Source of the DNA: Salibacterium salarium
GTDB lineage: Bacteria; Bacillota; Bacilli; Bacillales; Marinococcaceae
Length of the DNA: 48,850 nt
Assembly (NCBI RefSeq): GCF_030813635.1
Contig: NZ_JAUSUM010000004.1
Location: 1 to 48,850, forward strand
Direction: 5' to 3'
Shown here: piece by piece, positions 1-8,199 of the stretch
Layout of the letters: every line of letters starts with the position of its first letter
How positions within the stretch are numbered: the stretch's first letter is position 1
Notes under the pieces: generated by a model
What the model was told of the DNA's origin: nothing
The model's input: only the letters and a program-made list of their open reading frames with translations
The model's database searches: none
Position numbers and translations under genes: made by a program

Positions 1-84
1 CCCATGCCGAACACGGAAGTTAAGCTCTTTAGCGCCGATGATAATGAAGGGGCAACCCTTTGTGAAAGTAGGACGTCGCCAGGC
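1..84 (+). rRNA. rrf: 5S ribosomal RNA, 3' part
   Basis: The window opens inside a 5S rRNA gene. The conserved block CCCATGCCGAACACGGAAG is at the first bases, followed by TTAAGCTC and the late segment GTAGGACGTCGCCAGGC, as expected for Firmicutes 5S RNA. About the first 30 nucleotides lie outside the window, so the closing helix cannot be checked and the exact 3' end is approximate. A strong terminator follows directly, so this is the end of an rrn operon. Confidence 0.93.
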
Positions 85-89
85 CATAC

Positions 90-129
90 CAAAAAGGTTG
101 TCAGATATATCATCTGGCAACCTTTTTTT
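90..129 (+). terminator. rrn operon terminator
   Basis: A stem of about 12 bp (GGTTGTCAGAT pairing with ATCTGGCAACC, one G-U) is preceded by A5 and followed by T7. It lies a few bases after the 5S rRNA end, as expected for an intrinsic terminator closing the ribosomal operon. Confidence 0.9.
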
Positions 130-452
130 ATTAGATAGAATAACGGTTTCAACGTGTAAGAAGGACGAATCTTAAAAGGCTTTTACAAGATTTGTCCTTC
201 ATATTTTATAATGGCATAGATACATCCTCTACATTTAGTTAGGAGCCTTTCCGTATGTATTTTCTCATAAACAATGATTTTAGGGGCATTTTCCTTTCGT
301 CTTATCCTATTCTCAGATACATATACTCTTACTTTTAAGATTTCCCTGTTCTTAATCGACACACATTGGTATGAAGCGAGAGAAATTTTAGATTTTTAAT
401 TGGGGAACATGCTATGATAGGGGACAATATAAAGTTTAGGAGTGGAGAAGTA
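130..452. other. Intergenic, one long hairpin
   Basis: No gene is seen between the rrn terminator and the PLP enzyme. An inverted repeat with a 14-bp stem (GAAGGACGAATCTT at 160-173 with AAGATTTGTCCTTC at 187-200, one G-U) has a 13-base loop and no T run, so it is not a typical terminator. A TATGAT at 413-418 preceded by TGC could be an extended -10 box. No convincing -35, S-box or T-box motif was found. Confidence 0.5.
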
Positions 453-1598
453 ATGACAAAGCGTTTTGATACAAAAACCGTACATTTTCAAGAAAATGAT
501 GGAGAAAAAAATAAGAGTAAAACGAAGCCTATATATCAAACATCATCTTTTGCTTTTAACGATTTAAACGATATGGAAGAATACTTTCAAGGTGGAAAAG
601 ATCATTTGTATACTCGTTATTCCAATCCTAATACGGATGATCTTGGACACGGAGTAGCTCAGCTTGAGGAAGCACCGGCAGGACTCGCCACTTCATCAGG
701 AATGTCGGCAATATTGGTTGGCGTTCTTTCCATCGCATCACCGGGGGATCATATGATTGTACCATTAGATCTTTACGGGGGAACGTATTCCTTGTTTCAG
801 CAAGAGATACAGGAATGGGGACTACAAGTATCTGTTGTCGATTTTAAAGATTATAAGAATATAGAGGAAGCTATTCAATCGAATACAAAACTACTCTATG
901 CCGAATCAGTGACAAACCCGTTGTTGCGTCAAGAAAACATTGAAGCGTTAACCAAGTTTGCTAGAAACCATGAATTACATGTGATGATTGATAATACGTT
1001 TCCAAGTCCTTATTTAATTCAACCATTTACAGATGGTGCTGATTTGGTTGTTCATAGTGCTACGAAATACATAGGCGGTCACAGTGATGTGAGTGCTGGG
1101 GTTTTAGTTGGAACGGAAGAATTGATAGCAAAAGCAAAGAAGAAAATGATAAATATAGGTGCTAATTTAAGTCCATTTGAAGCGTGGCTTGGATGTCGAG
1201 GCTTAAAAACATTAAGTTTAAGGATGGCAAAGCAATCAGCAAATGCAGAAAAGCTTGCACGTTGGTTTAAAAAGAATACAGGAGCAGCTGTTGTGTATTA
1301 TCCAGAAAACCTTTCAGAAAAGGGAAATGGAGCAATGGTGAGTGTTGATCTTGGGGATGATTATGATATTTATTCCTTTTTTGAATCGCTGGGATGGATA
1401 AAGATAGTACCAACGCTTGCGGGAGTAGAGACGACAGTTTCTTATCCTTTGAATACATCACACCGGACGGTTCCAGTGGAAATAAGACAGCAATTGGGCA
1501 TAACCCCTGGAACAGCGAGAATTTCTGTAGGAATTGAAGACTCTGAGGATATTATCGAACAATTTTCCAAAGCGCTAGAACACGCTAAGAAGTCATAG
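453..1598 (+). CDS. PLP-dependent trans-sulfuration enzyme (Cys/Met metabolism family)
   Basis: This 381-residue protein belongs to the Cys/Met metabolism PLP enzyme family (cystathionine gamma-synthase, cystathionine beta/gamma-lyase, methionine gamma-lyase). Visible family marks are YTRYSNPNTD near the N-terminus, SSGMSAI for phosphate binding, the IDNTFPSPY block with the PLP-ring aspartate, and HSATKYIGGHSD with the Schiff-base lysine. The start is placed at the ATG at 453 because AGGAGTGG sits just before it; an upstream in-frame ATG at 414 overlaps a possible -10 box and has no ribosome binding site. Sequence alone does not separate synthase from lyase. It stands alone between the rrn terminator and its own terminator, so neither context nor leader tells the pathway. 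Confidence 0.88.
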   Translation: MTKRFDTKTVHFQENDGEKNKSKTKPIYQTSSFAFNDLNDMEEYFQGGKDHLYTRYSNPNTDDLGHGVAQLEEAPAGLATSSGMSAILVGVLSIASPGDHMIVPLDLYGGTYSLFQQEIQEWGLQVSVVDFKDYKNIEEAIQSNTKLLYAESVTNPLLRQENIEALTKFARNHELHVMIDNTFPSPYLIQPFTDGADLVVHSATKYIGGHSDVSAGVLVGTEELIAKAKKKMINIGANLSPFEAWLGCRGLKTLSLRMAKQSANAEKLARWFKKNTGAAVVYYPENLSEKGNGAMVSVDLGDDYDIYSFFESLGWIKIVPTLAGVETTVSYPLNTSHRTVPVEIRQQLGITPGTARISVGIEDSEDIIEQFSKALEHAKKS

Positions 1599-1910
1599 GA
1601 AAGAAGACGATTAGTAGTGGATATTTGAATCATGGAGACAAGCCATGTTGTTGCTGTTTCCCTTCGGTGTGCGGGAACAGAAACGTTCCCCTGCAGCGCA
1701 GGCGATTCAGCAATCACATACGATAAAAAATGGATCCTGGGTCCTTTTCCCAAGATCCGTTTTTCTTACAAGATAAGAATGTATAAAGCGTAAGGCTTTT
1801 TGTGTGAAAATAGGGATGTGACCACACCCGTGGAAAGCGTCTCGTTTGCAGCGTTTAATTAATGTAACATAATTGTAATATTATAATAAGAAGATTATTT
1901 AATTATATGG
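1599..1910. other. Intergenic with repeat-like remnants
   Basis: No gene is seen. An imperfect hairpin (CTGTTTCCC 1654-1662 with GGGAACAG 1673-1680) is followed by CCCCTGCAGCGCAGGCGATT, and at 1829-1853 there is CCGTGGAAAGCGTCTCG then TTTGCAGCG. From memory these GC-rich scraps look like the dispersed intergenic repeats common in Bacillaceae genomes, but no second copy is present in this window. Confidence 0.35.
1725..1757 (+). terminator. Intrinsic terminator after the PLP enzyme
   Basis: GGATCCTGGG (1732-1741) pairs with CCCAAGATCC with one mismatch around a T-rich loop, preceded by A6 and followed by GTTTTTC. The A-stem-T arrangement suggests it may work in both directions. Confidence 0.65.
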
Positions 1911-1939
1911 TTGCAAGGGGACGGAGTGTGTGGTATATT
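1911..1939 (+). promoter_or_regulatory. Sigma-A promoter of the initiator tRNA
   Basis: TTGCAA at 1911-1916 and TATATT at 1934-1939 are separated by exactly 17 bases. Predicted transcription would begin near 1946, about 37 bases before the mature tRNA 5' end. Confidence 0.65.
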
Positions 1940-1982
1940 TATATACGTGGCGTTGAGAGACACGAACGCAAATACTCCAAAT

Positions 1983-2059
1983 CGCGGGGTGGAGCAGTCT
2001 GGAAGCTCGTCGGGCTCATAACCCGGAGGTCGTAGGTTCGAATCCTTCCCCCGCAACCA
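1983..2059 (+). tRNA. Initiator tRNA-fMet (CAU)
   Basis: A 77-nucleotide cloverleaf with CCA encoded at 2057-2059. The anticodon CAU is at 2017-2019. Two initiator marks are visible: the unpaired C1-A72 at the end of the acceptor stem (1983 and 2055) and three consecutive G-C pairs at the base of the anticodon stem (GGG 2012-2014 with CCC 2022-2024). GGTTCGAATCC forms the T arm. It has its own promoter and terminator and is not part of the rrn transcript. Confidence 0.96.
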
Positions 2060-2080
2060 ATTAAAATAATAAAGCAAATA

Positions 2081-2107
2081 TAAAGCCTAGTCAGGGCTTT
2101 TTTTTTA
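2081..2107 (+). terminator. tRNA terminator
   Basis: A short stem (AAAGCC with GGCTTT) with a small loop runs directly into a T9 tract, about 25 bases after the tRNA CCA end. Confidence 0.8.
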
Positions 2108-2194
2108 TATCTATTTTACCCTCGTTATTTCTATGCTTTTTCTAAAAGAATGCGTTACACTAATGATATACGTTTTGTTAAAAGGATGAATACC

Positions 2195-3181
2195 ATGCCT
2201 GAAAATGAATTCGAATGGATAAATAAACATACCCCTAAAACTCATCATCAAGATGGATTAGTGGAAGGCATTGGGGACGATGCGGCTGTCTATACTTATG
2301 AATCGAATTATGATGACATTCTTTGTGTAGATATGATGATTGAAGAGGTTCATTTTAAAAAACAGACGATGAGTCCCAAGGATATTGGTCATAAAGCGTT
2401 GGCTGTGAATATTAGTGACATTGCAGCAATGGGTGGTATTCCTGTTTATTTCATGGTCTCAATAGCTTTACCAAAGCACTGGTCTGATGAGGAATTATCG
2501 GAAATCTATGAAGGGATGAACACGTTAGCAGATTTATACGACATGGATATGATAGGAGGAGATACGGTATCTTCTCCTCATGAGTTAATGATATCAGTAA
2601 CGGTTCATGGACGTGTGGAAAAAGGATGTCATGTGGTAAGAAGAAATGCCGCACCTGGAGACATTGTTTTTCTTACAAATCCAACAGGAAGATCAGCCGC
2701 GGGATTGCATCTCTTATTAGATAAAGGGAGATGGGCAGATTATACGAAGCAGGAACAAAAATTATTGTCATACCATCAAAAACCCGTTCCGCGTGTGGAA
2801 GAAGGGCGAATTATATCGGGATTACAGCTTCCTGCTTCCTTAAATGACATAAGTGACGGATTGGCAAGTGAAGCAAATGAATTGGCGGAAGCGAGTAACA
2901 TCTCTATAGAGTTGGTGAAATCTAAAATACCAATAGCGGAAGAACTGACATTGTTTTCGGAAAATCAGTATTGGGATTGGATTTTTTATGGTGGAGAAGA
3001 TTTTGAGTTGATTGGGACGGTTAGGGAAACGGATTGGCAGGTTTTGCAAGAGAAGATACAAGAAAAAGGATTGAGTATTTATCAAATTGGACGTGTGAAA
3101 GAAGGTCCTGCTTCGGTTACACTGATGGATGGGGAACAAGAAATCATATTAGAAAAACAAGGGTATAATCACTTTAAATAG
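2195..3181 (+). CDS. thiL: Thiamine-monophosphate kinase ThiL
   Basis: ThiL phosphorylates thiamine monophosphate to thiamine diphosphate in the cytoplasm. The protein (328 residues) has the typical N-terminal EFEWI...GIGDDAAVY segment whose paired aspartates bind Mg-ATP, followed by ALAVNISDIAAMGG and the GGDTVSS loop of the AIR synthase/ThiL fold, and C-terminal FYGGEDFEL. The ATG at 2195 is preferred: AAAAGG lies about nine bases upstream and the protein then begins as family members do; in-frame ATGs at 2150 and 2186 are alternatives. It opens the thiL-tsaE-tsaB-rimI-tsaD cluster in the same order as B. subtilis ydiA-E. Confidence 0.95.
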   Translation: MPENEFEWINKHTPKTHHQDGLVEGIGDDAAVYTYESNYDDILCVDMMIEEVHFKKQTMSPKDIGHKALAVNISDIAAMGGIPVYFMVSIALPKHWSDEELSEIYEGMNTLADLYDMDMIGGDTVSSPHELMISVTVHGRVEKGCHVVRRNAAPGDIVFLTNPTGRSAAGLHLLLDKGRWADYTKQEQKLLSYHQKPVPRVEEGRIISGLQLPASLNDISDGLASEANELAEASNISIELVKSKIPIAEELTLFSENQYWDWIFYGGEDFELIGTVRETDWQVLQEKIQEKGLSIYQIGRVKEGPASVTLMDGEQEIILEKQGYNHFK

Positions 3182-3214
3182 TTTATACAGGTGAATGAAG
3201 GCAAGGTGAAAAAA

Positions 3215-3685
3215 ATGCTTCATTACAAAAGTACATCTCCTGAAGATACGGCAAAAATAGCTGGGATAATCGGTCGTCACTTGGAGAGTGGAGATACTTT
3301 AACGCTCACCGGTGACCTTGGCGCCGGCAAAACACACTTTACTAAGGGATTAGCCGCAGCTTTAGGTGTTGAACGTATTGTGAACAGCCCCACTTTCACG
3401 ATTATTAAAGAATATGACGGAAGACTTCCTCTATACCATATGGATGTTTATCGTTTAGATGAAGAAGAAGCAGAAGAATTGGGGATAGAAGAGTACTTAG
3501 AATCGGAAGGTATATGTGTGATTGAATGGCCGGAAAAAATAAAAGACATCCTTCCAGAAGACAGGTTGGAAATAACGATTACAAGAGAAAATGAAACGAA
3601 TAGGGACCTTTACCTTAAATCGATAGGTGATAGGTTTCATGCGTTATGCAAGGAGCTGCAAAGACATGAGAATATTAGCGATTGA
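3215..3685 (+). CDS. tsaE: tRNA t6A synthesis ATPase TsaE
   Basis: TsaE is the small P-loop ATPase that cycles the TsaB-TsaD complex during formation of threonylcarbamoyl-adenosine 37 in ANN-decoding tRNAs. The 156-residue protein has a Walker A motif [13 protein letters not shown] and the family block [12 protein letters not shown], then YHMDVYRL and IEWPEK. The start at 3215 follows AAGGTG with six bases of spacing; a GTG at 3191 in the same frame is less likely. Its 3' end overlaps tsaB by 20 bases, which implies translational coupling. Confidence 0.94.
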   Translation: MLHYKSTSPEDTAKIAGIIGRHLESGDTLTLTGDLGAGKTHFTKGLAAALGVERIVNSPTFTIIKEYDGRLPLYHMDVYRLDEEEAEELGIEEYLESEGICVIEWPEKIKDILPEDRLEITITRENETNRDLYLKSIGDRFHALCKELQRHENISD

Positions 3686-4373
3686 TACGTCTACCCATGT
3701 AATGGGTATTGCTCTTGCCGAAGATGATAAACTGTTAGCAGAGTATACGACCAACTTTAAAAAGAATCATTCGTTGCGTTTGATGCCGGCGATAAATCAA
3801 ATGCTGACAGAATTAGAAATAGATCCAAAGCAGCTTGATGCTATTGCTGTTGCTAAAGGTCCTGGTTCTTACACAGGAGTAAGAATAGGAGTTACGACTG
3901 CAAAAACGATGGCATGGTCCCTCGGTATTCCCGTGTACGGCATTTCAAGCTTACAGATGCTCGCGAGAAACGGTAGAAATTTTCAAGGTTTGATTTGTCC
4001 TTTTATGGATGCAAGAAGAGATCGGATCTATACAGGTTTATACACATTTGATGGGACTTATTTAAAAACAGAAGAGAAGGATCAAATTATTTTACTAGAA
4101 GACTGGCTTTCGATTGTGAAAGAAAAAGAAAAGCCGGTGTTATTTTTGAGTCAAGAATGGAATAAACATAAAGGTATGATTCATGATACCTTGGGAGATC
4201 AAGTAAGAACAGGCGATTTTTCGATGAACCAACCCCATCCTGAATCTCTGTTGGCACTTGCATATGAACAAGAACAAGCACAGCCGGCTCATTCGATTGT
4301 ACCTGAGTATGCACAAATGGCTGAAGCTGAAAAGAAATGGCTTGCTTCAAAAGAGGGAAGAGGGTATGAATAG
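3666..4373 (+). CDS. tsaB: tRNA t6A complex subunit TsaB
   Basis: TsaB is the ASKHA-fold, non-catalytic partner that dimerises with TsaD. The 235-residue protein starts [14 protein letters not shown], the typical phosphate-1 loop, and carries the AVAKGPGSYTGVRIG block conserved in TsaB/TsaD. The start at 3666 is supported by AAGGAG ten bases upstream, inside the end of tsaE. The gene ends eight bases into rimI. The family ASKHA active site is usually degenerate in TsaB, which fits the weak second half of this sequence. Confidence 0.93.
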   Translation: MRILAIDTSTHVMGIALAEDDKLLAEYTTNFKKNHSLRLMPAINQMLTELEIDPKQLDAIAVAKGPGSYTGVRIGVTTAKTMAWSLGIPVYGISSLQMLARNGRNFQGLICPFMDARRDRIYTGLYTFDGTYLKTEEKDQIILLEDWLSIVKEKEKPVLFLSQEWNKHKGMIHDTLGDQVRTGDFSMNQPHPESLLALAYEQEQAQPAHSIVPEYAQMAEAEKKWLASKEGRGYE

Positions 4374-4836
4374 TTTTCCAACTATACGATTTATGGAAGA
4401 ACGAGATTTAGATGGAATTATGAGAGTTGAACATGATTCCTTCCAAATGCCGTGGACACGGTATGCTTTTTTTAATGAGCTAACCAATAACCAATTCGCC
4501 CATTATTTAGTGGCGGAATGGGGTTATGAGATTATAGGATACTGTGGTGTTTGGATTATTATTGATGAAGCTCATATAACAAATGTTGCCGTACATTCGA
4601 GATTTAGAGGTCAACACATTGGAGAAATCTTGATGATGAATGCTTTGGATATGTCTCACGCTTATGGGGCAAAATCAATGTCACTGGAAGTAAGGGTTAG
4701 TAACTTTGTTGCACAGTCGTTATATAAAAAGCTAGGATTTCAAGCGGGCGGTATTAGAAAAAATTATTATACAGATAATCGTGAGGATGCTTTAGTAATG
4801 TGGGTGAATATAGATGACTATAAAAACAGATATTAA
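4366..4836 (+). CDS. rimI: GNAT N-acetyltransferase RimI
   Basis: RimI-type GNAT acetyltransferases modify protein N-termini (in E. coli ribosomal protein bS18). The 156-residue protein shows the GNAT core: [19 protein letters not shown], where the RGQHIG turn binds the acetyl-CoA pyrophosphate, then the SLEVRVSN strand and LYKKLGF. The start at 4366 follows AGAGGG and overlaps the tsaB stop; the gene overlaps tsaD by 23 bases. The position between tsaB and tsaD is the usual Bacillaceae arrangement. The actual substrate in this organism is not known. Confidence 0.92.
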   Translation: MNSFPTIRFMEERDLDGIMRVEHDSFQMPWTRYAFFNELTNNQFAHYLVAEWGYEIIGYCGVWIIIDEAHITNVAVHSRFRGQHIGEILMMNALDMSHAYGAKSMSLEVRVSNFVAQSLYKKLGFQAGGIRKNYYTDNREDALVMWVNIDDYKNRY

Positions 4837-5842
4837 AGATAATGAAATCATACTAGCTATTGAAACGAGTTGTGATGAAACGGCAGCTGCTGTCATTCAA
4901 GGAGGCAACCAGGTTTTATCAAATGTAATAGCCTCTCAGATTCAAAGCCATAAGCGTTTTGGAGGAGTCGTTCCAGAGATTGCCTCTCGTCATCATACTG
5001 AATCAATCACAGGCATTTTAGAGGAAGCAATGACAAAGGCTGATGTTTCATTTTCTGATCTTGATGCGGTTGCGGTGACAGAGGGACCTGGATTAGTTGG
5101 TGCCTTGTTAGTAGGGGTGAATGCGGCTAAAGCGATTGCATTCTCTCATCAACTTCCTCTGCTACCTGTTCATCATATTGCGGGACATATTCAAGCAGCT
5201 AGATTGGAAAGGGAATGGGACTATCCTGCATTAGCATTAGTCGTGTCAGGAGGCCATACGGAACTGGTTATTCTCCAGGCAGATGGGGAATATGAAGTTA
5301 TTGGACAAACAAGAGATGACGCAGCTGGAGAAGCGTATGACAAAGTTGCTCGTACGTTGGGGCTTCCTTATCCAGGAGGACCGCAAGTGGATAAGTTAGC
5401 TGCAGAAGGAACTCCTGATGTGAAACTACCGATAGCCTGGCTTGAGCCTGATTCTTATGATTTCAGTTTTAGTGGATTAAAGTCAGCCGTTATTAACACT
5501 CTCCACAATGCTGAACAACGAGGAGAGGTCATTCCACCTGAGAATGTAGCAGCGAGTTTTCAACAAAGTGTCATCGAGGTTCTAACGGAGAAAACAAAAC
5601 GTGCCGCAGAACAGTACCAGGTTAAACAAGTCGTTCTGGCAGGCGGAGTCGCAGCGAACCAGGGATTAAGACACGCGATGGAAAACATGTTTGCGTCGTC
5701 ATCAGTAGAGTTAACCATTCCACCTTTTTCATTTTGTACAGATAATGCTGCAATGATAGGTGCTGCTGCTCATGTGCAATGGAAGAAAAATATAACCGCT
5801 GACTGGGATTTAAACGGTGTACCGGACTTGACTCTTTATTAA
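4814..5842 (+). CDS. tsaD: tRNA t6A threonylcarbamoyltransferase TsaD
   Basis: TsaD (Gcp/YdiE) transfers the threonylcarbamoyl group from its adenylate to A37 of tRNA. The 342-residue protein begins with the ASKHA motif [14 protein letters not shown], carries the metal-binding [10 protein letters not shown] motif, [10 protein letters not shown], the [13 protein letters not shown] segment and [13 protein letters not shown], all typical. The start overlaps rimI and is preceded by GGGTGA. The stop is embedded in a terminator stem, so the t6A cluster ends here. Confidence 0.96.
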   Translation: MTIKTDIKDNEIILAIETSCDETAAAVIQGGNQVLSNVIASQIQSHKRFGGVVPEIASRHHTESITGILEEAMTKADVSFSDLDAVAVTEGPGLVGALLVGVNAAKAIAFSHQLPLLPVHHIAGHIQAARLEREWDYPALALVVSGGHTELVILQADGEYEVIGQTRDDAAGEAYDKVARTLGLPYPGGPQVDKLAAEGTPDVKLPIAWLEPDSYDFSFSGLKSAVINTLHNAEQRGEVIPPENVAASFQQSVIEVLTEKTKRAAEQYQVKQVVLAGGVAANQGLRHAMENMFASSSVELTIPPFSFCTDNAAMIGAAAHVQWKKNITADWDLNGVPDLTLY

Positions 5843-5859
5843 AGGTCAAGTCTTTTTTT
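5825..5859 (+). terminator. Terminator of the thiL-tsaD cluster
   Basis: GACTTGAC (5825-5832) pairs perfectly with GTCAAGTC (5845-5852), followed by T7. The upstream arm lies inside the last codons of tsaD. Confidence 0.88.
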
Positions 5860-5902
5860 ATGCGAGTGTCTTTCTTATGTGTACAACCTATCTTGGGGAT
5901 AA

Positions 5903-6051
5903 TGTGGATAAGACTATGGAAAACTTATAAAACAACTTTTGAGGATGTTAACAATATATTTGTGGATAAGTAAGCTATATTGTTAATAAGTGCATAAATA
6001 TTTGAAGTGATAGTATGTAACTGTTAATAAATCTGTGGATAGTGTGGACGA
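5903..6051. promoter_or_regulatory. Group of DnaA boxes
   Basis: Two perfect DnaA boxes in the same orientation (TGTGGATAA at 5903-5911 and 5961-5969) are followed by TGTGGATAG at 6034-6042 (one mismatch) and TGTGGACGA at 6043-6051 (two mismatches) directly abutting. The relaxed TGTTAATAA occurs at 5981-5989 and 6022-6030. The stretch is very AT-rich. From memory, B. subtilis has a DnaA-box cluster beside gcp (tsaD), so this is probably a conserved DnaA-titrating or regulatory locus. It could also affect expression of the gene at 6081. Confidence 0.65.
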
Positions 6052-6080
6052 GTATGTGGGAAGAAAGGACAAAATGCGTG

Positions 6081-8159
6081 ATGATTATTAAAATGTTGAT
6101 GATAGTGTGTATGGTTATAGGGTGTATGCTAGGGACACCTTTTTCTAGTCAAGCGCAAACAAAAAATCAACATGTCGTCCTTGTCCTTGTTCCCGGCCTT
6201 TCTATGGATAATTTTTTTTTATTGATGGAAAAGGAACAGATGCAATCCCGATCTTCTGTCATTGCTCTTAACCGTATCACTGCTGGTGCTGTTGGACCAG
6301 TGAACGAAATGCTGACGTTAAGTTCTGGTTTGCCAGCTGAAGCTTCTTCGTTGGGAGAGGAGTACGGCTTGTCCGTGGAAAGGTCGTCCACAAGCGAAAG
6401 GATGCAGAAATATAAAATTTTCAACTTTGAAGAAATGGTGGAGAAAAACAAACAAACGACATATAAAGCCCGTCCAGGCTCAATAGGGGAAACTCTTTCT
6501 AACGCAGGTGTATTCCCTAGTTTTGTTGGACACAGTGATGTGAAGGAAAAGACATACCAATTTGCTTCGTACTTAACGGTAGATGACACAGGGGAAACGG
6601 TAGCTGAGCGGGAAATGCCTGTGGAGAAAAAGCAAAAGGAACCTGGTGGCTACAAAATGAATGTTGATAAAACAATACAAGCGGTAGGTAAGTTACAAAA
6701 TCGTAACATTGCTACTTGGACCGTTGTAGAATGGGGAGATATTTATAGATACAATCAAGATCCGGATTCCACTACTTCAGATGAACTTGTGGAGCCATTG
6801 AAAAAACTTTTATTTCAACTAAAAGAACAAAATCAAACGGTATTCCTTCTTGGTGTTCATCCTCCTGAAGAAACGATGGAGAAGGGCTATCGCATGAATC
6901 CGTTTGTGAAATGGGAAGATACGTCATCCCCCTCATCTATAAAAAAACTCGATTCTGCAACCGTGAATCAATCATTTTTAGGCAGCAGTCTTGATATAGC
7001 TCCTACTATTTTAAGAGCGTTTCATTTATCACCACCTTCGCGATGGCAAGGAGAACCGCTTATTACAGGTGAACCGGCGAGCCTGGGCAAAATGAAAAAA
7101 GAAATCGACGGTGCCGCTGCCGTTTATGTTACGAGGGGTCCTATTCTTTCGACATATATATCTATTTTAGTCGTCTTGCTTATTGTTGGATACTTCTTTT
7201 GGAAAAGAAATAGAAACCCGAGACGGTTGGCCTCCATTTGGATAAATGGAGCGGTCCTTGCGGGAATGACGTCCCCACTATCCTTTGAACTGGCCCCGGT
7301 TTTGTTTGGAAGAGCCCAGGTTGATGTACCTTTGTATTGTACTGCTGTAACTATTTTTTCTGTATTGATCGGAGCTGTAGGTGTTTGGGTTGGCGCCAAA
7401 CGAATGGTATGGATGATTTCTTGTTTATTGTTGATCGTGTTAAGCACTGATCTTCTGGTAGGTACGCCATTGATGCAGCGTTCTTATCTTGGATATGATC
7501 CATTAATTGGAGCACGTTATGAGGGGATAGGTAATGAATTAGGTGGTTTTTTTGTAGCAGCTTCTGTTCTTTTCTTGGAACCTTTTATAAAACAGAACAA
7601 ATGGATTGTGTTTGTTTTTATTTTACTCTTTATTGTCCTATTAGGAAGTAGTATGTTCGGTCAAAATGCGGGGGTCACATTAGCCTCTGGATGCATGTAT
7701 ATTGTATTGTTATGGTGGTCAGAAAAAAATAGACGTTGGAATATGTTAAAAATGATGTGGAGTGCATTCGCAGGATTGCTGGGGTTACTTGGATTATTGT
7801 GGTTGATTCAGCAAGTGGGGGAAACATCGCATATTGGTCACTTTTTTCAAGAGCTCATAAATGGCGAGTGGGCGGAAATAAGAAATGTTATCACGCGTAA
7901 ACTACAAATGAATGCCAAAATCATCTTGCATTCCAATTGGACGAAGTTGCTGCTGACTAGTTATGTATTAGCTGTATTATATCTATTGTTTGAAAAGAAT
8001 AATACGATGATAACTTCGCAACAGCTTGTATTAAAAGCGGGGACAGTTGGTTCTATATGTTTGTTAGTATTTAATGATTCTGGAGCGGTGGCTGCTTCAA
8101 CGTCGATGTTTTATTTGTTATGCGCTCGATACGTCTGGTCTCATAAAGAGGGAAGCTGA
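6081..8159 (+). CDS. Exported alkaline-phosphatase-like domain fused to polytopic membrane domain
   Basis: This 692-residue protein has a signal peptide with probable cleavage after SSQAQ, then an extracellular domain of about 330 residues, then about eight membrane segments starting near residue 360. The ecto-domain resembles the alkaline phosphatase superfamily (VVLVLVPGLSMDNF at its start, SLDIAPTILRAF at its end). The membrane half carries RSYLGYDPLIGARYEGIGNE, a motif I recall from uncharacterised membrane proteins of this type in Firmicutes and actinobacteria. I cannot see the usual catalytic Ser/Thr and metal ligands with certainty, so activity is open. The start is the ATG at 6081 (or GTG at 6078), with AAAGGA about ten bases upstream. 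Its substrate is unknown. Confidence 0.6.
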   Translation: MIIKMLMIVCMVIGCMLGTPFSSQAQTKNQHVVLVLVPGLSMDNFFLLMEKEQMQSRSSVIALNRITAGAVGPVNEMLTLSSGLPAEASSLGEEYGLSVERSSTSERMQKYKIFNFEEMVEKNKQTTYKARPGSIGETLSNAGVFPSFVGHSDVKEKTYQFASYLTVDDTGETVAEREMPVEKKQKEPGGYKMNVDKTIQAVGKLQNRNIATWTVVEWGDIYRYNQDPDSTTSDELVEPLKKLLFQLKEQNQTVFLLGVHPPEETMEKGYRMNPFVKWEDTSSPSSIKKLDSATVNQSFLGSSLDIAPTILRAFHLSPPSRWQGEPLITGEPASLGKMKKEIDGAAAVYVTRGPILSTYISILVVLLIVGYFFWKRNRNPRRLASIWINGAVLAGMTSPLSFELAPVLFGRAQVDVPLYCTAVTIFSVLIGAVGVWVGAKRMVWMISCLLLIVLSTDLLVGTPLMQRSYLGYDPLIGARYEGIGNELGGFFVAASVLFLEPFIKQNKWIVFVFILLFIVLLGSSMFGQNAGVTLASGCMYIVLLWWSEKNRRWNMLKMMWSAFAGLLGLLGLLWLIQQVGETSHIGHFFQELINGEWAEIRNVITRKLQMNAKIILHSNWTKLLLTSYVLAVLYLLFEKNNTMITSQQLVLKAGTVGSICLLVFNDSGAVAASTSMFYLLCARYVWSHKEGS

Positions 8160-8199
8160 ACCCCCTGGCAATAGATGCTAGGAGGTTCATGTATCTACA

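Noticed and set aside
414-452. Extended start for the PLP enzyme at ATG 414
   Set aside because: No ribosome binding site, the ATG overlaps a possible -10 box, and a good AGGAGTGG precedes ATG 453.
8160-8199. Inverted repeat GAACCCCCT ... AGGAGGTTC between the convergent genes as a terminator
   Set aside because: No T run on either strand and poor pairing in the centre; left unlisted.
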